Below are positions 5,169 through 6,505 of a stretch of 6,505 bases of DNA, piece after piece. The stretch comes from Rubrobacteraceae bacterium (lineage in GTDB: Bacteria; Actinomycetota; Rubrobacteria; Rubrobacterales; Rubrobacteraceae). Every line of letters starts with the position of its first letter. The first letter of the stretch is position 1. The position numbers were made by a program, and so were the translations under genes. The DNA is taken from contig JAJNDJ010000094.1 of NCBI GenBank assembly GCA_021156345.1, positions 1-6,505 of the forward strand. Reading direction: 5' to 3'. Under the pieces are notes generated by a model. That model was not told the origin of the DNA. It ran no database searches and was given only the letters and a program-made list of their open reading frames with translations.

Positions 5169-6261
5169 ATGTAATCGTCTGCCCTTCCGAACGCCGAAGT
5201 TAGCGTCACGCTGAGCGTAGATACCCACAAGGACGCCCACGTGGACGTCGCCCTTGACGGGATCGGCAGGCACCGGGGCACGCTGAGCGTGCCAGCGACC
5301 ATTACAAGCTACCGAAGGCTGCTCGGGTGGGCCAGAGGATTCGGCCTCCTCGAGAAAGCTGGGGTGGAGGGTACGGGATCCTTCGGCGCGGGACTCGCTC
5401 GCTTTCTGCGTGCCGAGGGGGTAGAGGTCTTTGAGGTGATCCGCCCCAAGAGGCGAGACCACTATCGCGCCGGCAAGTCCGATCCCATCGATGCCGAAGT
5501 GGCGGCCCGCGCGGTTTTGGCAGGCACGCCAACCACTCAAGCACCGGGGCGAAGAGAGCCAGGCCTATATGGCCTTAATCCGCTCGCGTGAGGCATTAGT
5601 TGGTTGGCGCACGCAGCTGGTCAAATCACGTTCGCGGAGCGGTCAAATCCTTCGGCGCCCGTCTGCCCAAGTGCCCGGCCAGGAGCTTCCACAAGAGGGC
5701 AGCCGAGCACATCCCCGAGGCACTCCGGCCGGCCTTAGGTCCCATCCTGGAGCAGATCGGCTCGCTCACAGAGCACATCCGCGAATACGACCGAAAGCTT
5801 CAGACGATCTCCAAGGAGAGCTATCCAGAGACCGATCTCTTGCGCCAGGTCGAGGGGATCGGAGCGCTTACGGCGCTAACCTTCGGGCTGACCGTGGAGG
5901 ATCCCTACCGCTTCGAAAAGAGCCGAGCAGTAGGAGCATACCTGGGTCTAGTGCCTGCCAGAGATCAGTCAGGAGATAGAGATCCTCAGAGACGCATCTC
6001 CAAGGAGGGCGACGAGATGTTGAGGAGACTTCTGGTAGGTAGCGCTCACTACATCCTAGGTCCTTTTGGCTGGGACTCGGACCTAAGACGCCATGGAGAG
6101 AAGATAGCTTCTCGGGAGCCAAGAACGCAAAGAAACGAGCAGCGGTGGCCGTAGCGAGAAAGCTTGCGGTGCTTTTGCACCGCCTGTGGGTGAGTGGAGA
6201 ACTCTACGATCCTCTCTACAGCACCCATCGGCGCCAAGAGCAGGAGGAGGAAGTAGCTTAG
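5169..6261 (+). pseudogene. IS110-family transposase (DEDD recombinase), start-stop mutation and three frameshifts
   Basis: Corrected reading gives a protein of about 363 residues, normal for IS110. ATG 5169 is followed at once by TAA (5172-5174). The frame then reads LSVDTHKDAHVDVAL, VEGTGS and GKSDPIDAEVAARAVLAG, the DEDD RuvC-like catalytic domain (DEDD_Tnp_IS110). Near 5538 it shifts to the frame KHRGEESQAYMALIRSREAL. An extra A in AAA 5623-5625 shifts it to NHVRGAVKSFGARLP and on through LLRQVEGIGALTALTF, AYLGLVPARDQSG and ISKEGDEMLRRLLVGSAHYILG (Transposase_20, with the candidate catalytic Ser in QSG). A lost base at about 6112-6120 shifts it to KNAKKRAAVAVARKLAVLLHRLW, ending at TAG 6261. 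The net shift of one extra base makes 1093 bp fit 364 codons, which supports this reconstruction. No functional transposase could be made from this copy. Confidence 0.9.
5277..5293. repeat. 17-base palindrome inside the transposase relic
   Basis: GGCACGCT and AGCGTGCC flank a central G. Its core CACGCTGAGCGT is also present at 5207-5218. Both copies encode TLSV in the same frame, so the repeat may only reflect the protein sequence. Confidence 0.55.
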
Positions 6262-6505
6262 AGAGAGGCGAGGGAGCACAGCGAAGCTAATGAAGAGGAG
6301 GTTAAGTCTACCAACACAGCGGCGAGGTGACCCTAAAGTGGCTGATGGCCACGGCTCTTGTTGCCCGAATGCGCTTCGGATCTAGCATGAGGCGAGTGCG
6401 CTATGTGAACTTGGTCCATCCTCAAAGAGGAGGAGAGACCGCTCGGAAGATTGCAGCGCCTTTGGCTCGAAAAGACGGATCTCATCAAATGCACAGAGCC
6501 ACCGA
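6262..6505. other. Region after the transposase relic, with small hairpins and an unassigned open frame
   Basis: Three short perfect stems follow each other: GTGGC/GCCAC (6338-6342 with 6348-6352), CCGAA/TTCGG (6365-6369 with 6375-6379) and TCCTC/GAGGA (6419-6423 with 6427-6431). The first two each have five-base loops. This may be the right end of the IS110 element or, if the element belongs to the IS1111 group, the place of its bridge RNA. A forward frame is open from the TAA at 6303 to the window edge (possible starts GTG 6327, ATG 6345, ATG 6387). It has no clear ribosome binding site and resembles no family I know, so I do not call it a gene. Confidence 0.45.

Larger units (their letters stand above)
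4860..6393 (+). mobile_element. Decayed IS110-family insertion sequence, approximate limits
   Basis: The transposase relic at 5169-6261 and its flanking non-coding segments imply an IS110 element of about 1.4-1.6 kb. These elements lack clear terminal inverted repeats, so I used as tentative limits the only shared flank word found by eye, GCATGAGGC at 4860-4868 and 6385-6393. That 9-base match could easily be chance. The element lies directly behind comEC. Confidence 0.4.

Noticed and set aside
4719..5540. 273-codon minus-strand frame across the comEC end and the IS110 start
   Set aside because: It crosses two well-supported plus-strand genes and its composition looks like antisense of coding DNA.
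4860..6393. GCATGAGGC direct repeat (4860-4868 and 6385-6393) as a target-site duplication
   Set aside because: IS110 elements generally make no such duplication, and a 9-base match between flanks of this length can occur by chance. It was used only as a tentative limit.

Overview
The window is GC-rich chromosomal DNA, most consistent with an actinobacterium. The features that point there are GTG and TTG starts, long hairpins without a U-tract after genes, a bestrophin-like DUF4239 protein, and an IS110 recombinase of a type common in Rubrobacter-like genomes. The genus is an inference. No rRNA, intact tRNA or CRISPR array is visible.

Layout. (1) Bases 2-1273 hold the C-terminal part of a PAS-GGDEF-EAL cyclic-di-GMP protein whose start lies outside the window. 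Its EAL domain breaks off at a deletion and frameshift near 1270. The last piece of the domain (1270-1461) continues in another frame, so the gene is probably a partial pseudogene that still carries an intact GGDEF half. (2) Bases 1462-1995 contain no convincing gene but do contain two nested inverted repeats and a possible promoter. (3) Bases 1996-2769 encode a four-helix membrane protein of the DUF4239 family, followed by a perfect 14-bp hairpin that probably acts as a terminator. (4) Bases 2844-3257 and 3244-4848 form a comEA-comEC DNA-uptake pair with overlapping or abutting ends. ComEA is short and ComEC ends exactly where a metallo-beta-lactamase domain usually begins. A very strong hairpin lies inside the first codons of comEA. 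(5) Bases 4849-5168 are non-coding and rich in hairpins, directly upstream of an IS110-family transposase gene. This is where IS110-group elements encode their bridge RNA. (6) Bases 5169-6261 are a decayed IS110 transposase gene. It has a good ribosome binding site, then ATG immediately followed by TAA, then three frameshifts. (7) Bases 6262-6505 have more small hairpins and an unrecognised open frame running off the edge.

Functionally, ComEA (DNA receptor) and ComEC (inner-membrane DNA channel) would act together in natural transformation. The GGDEF protein would make c-di-GMP if still expressed. The IS110 relic lies directly behind comEC and may be connected with the missing ComEC C-terminal domain. 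The items most worth following up are the candidate bridge RNA, the comEA hairpin, and the shared signs of decay (EAL deletion, ATG-TAA, frameshifts).
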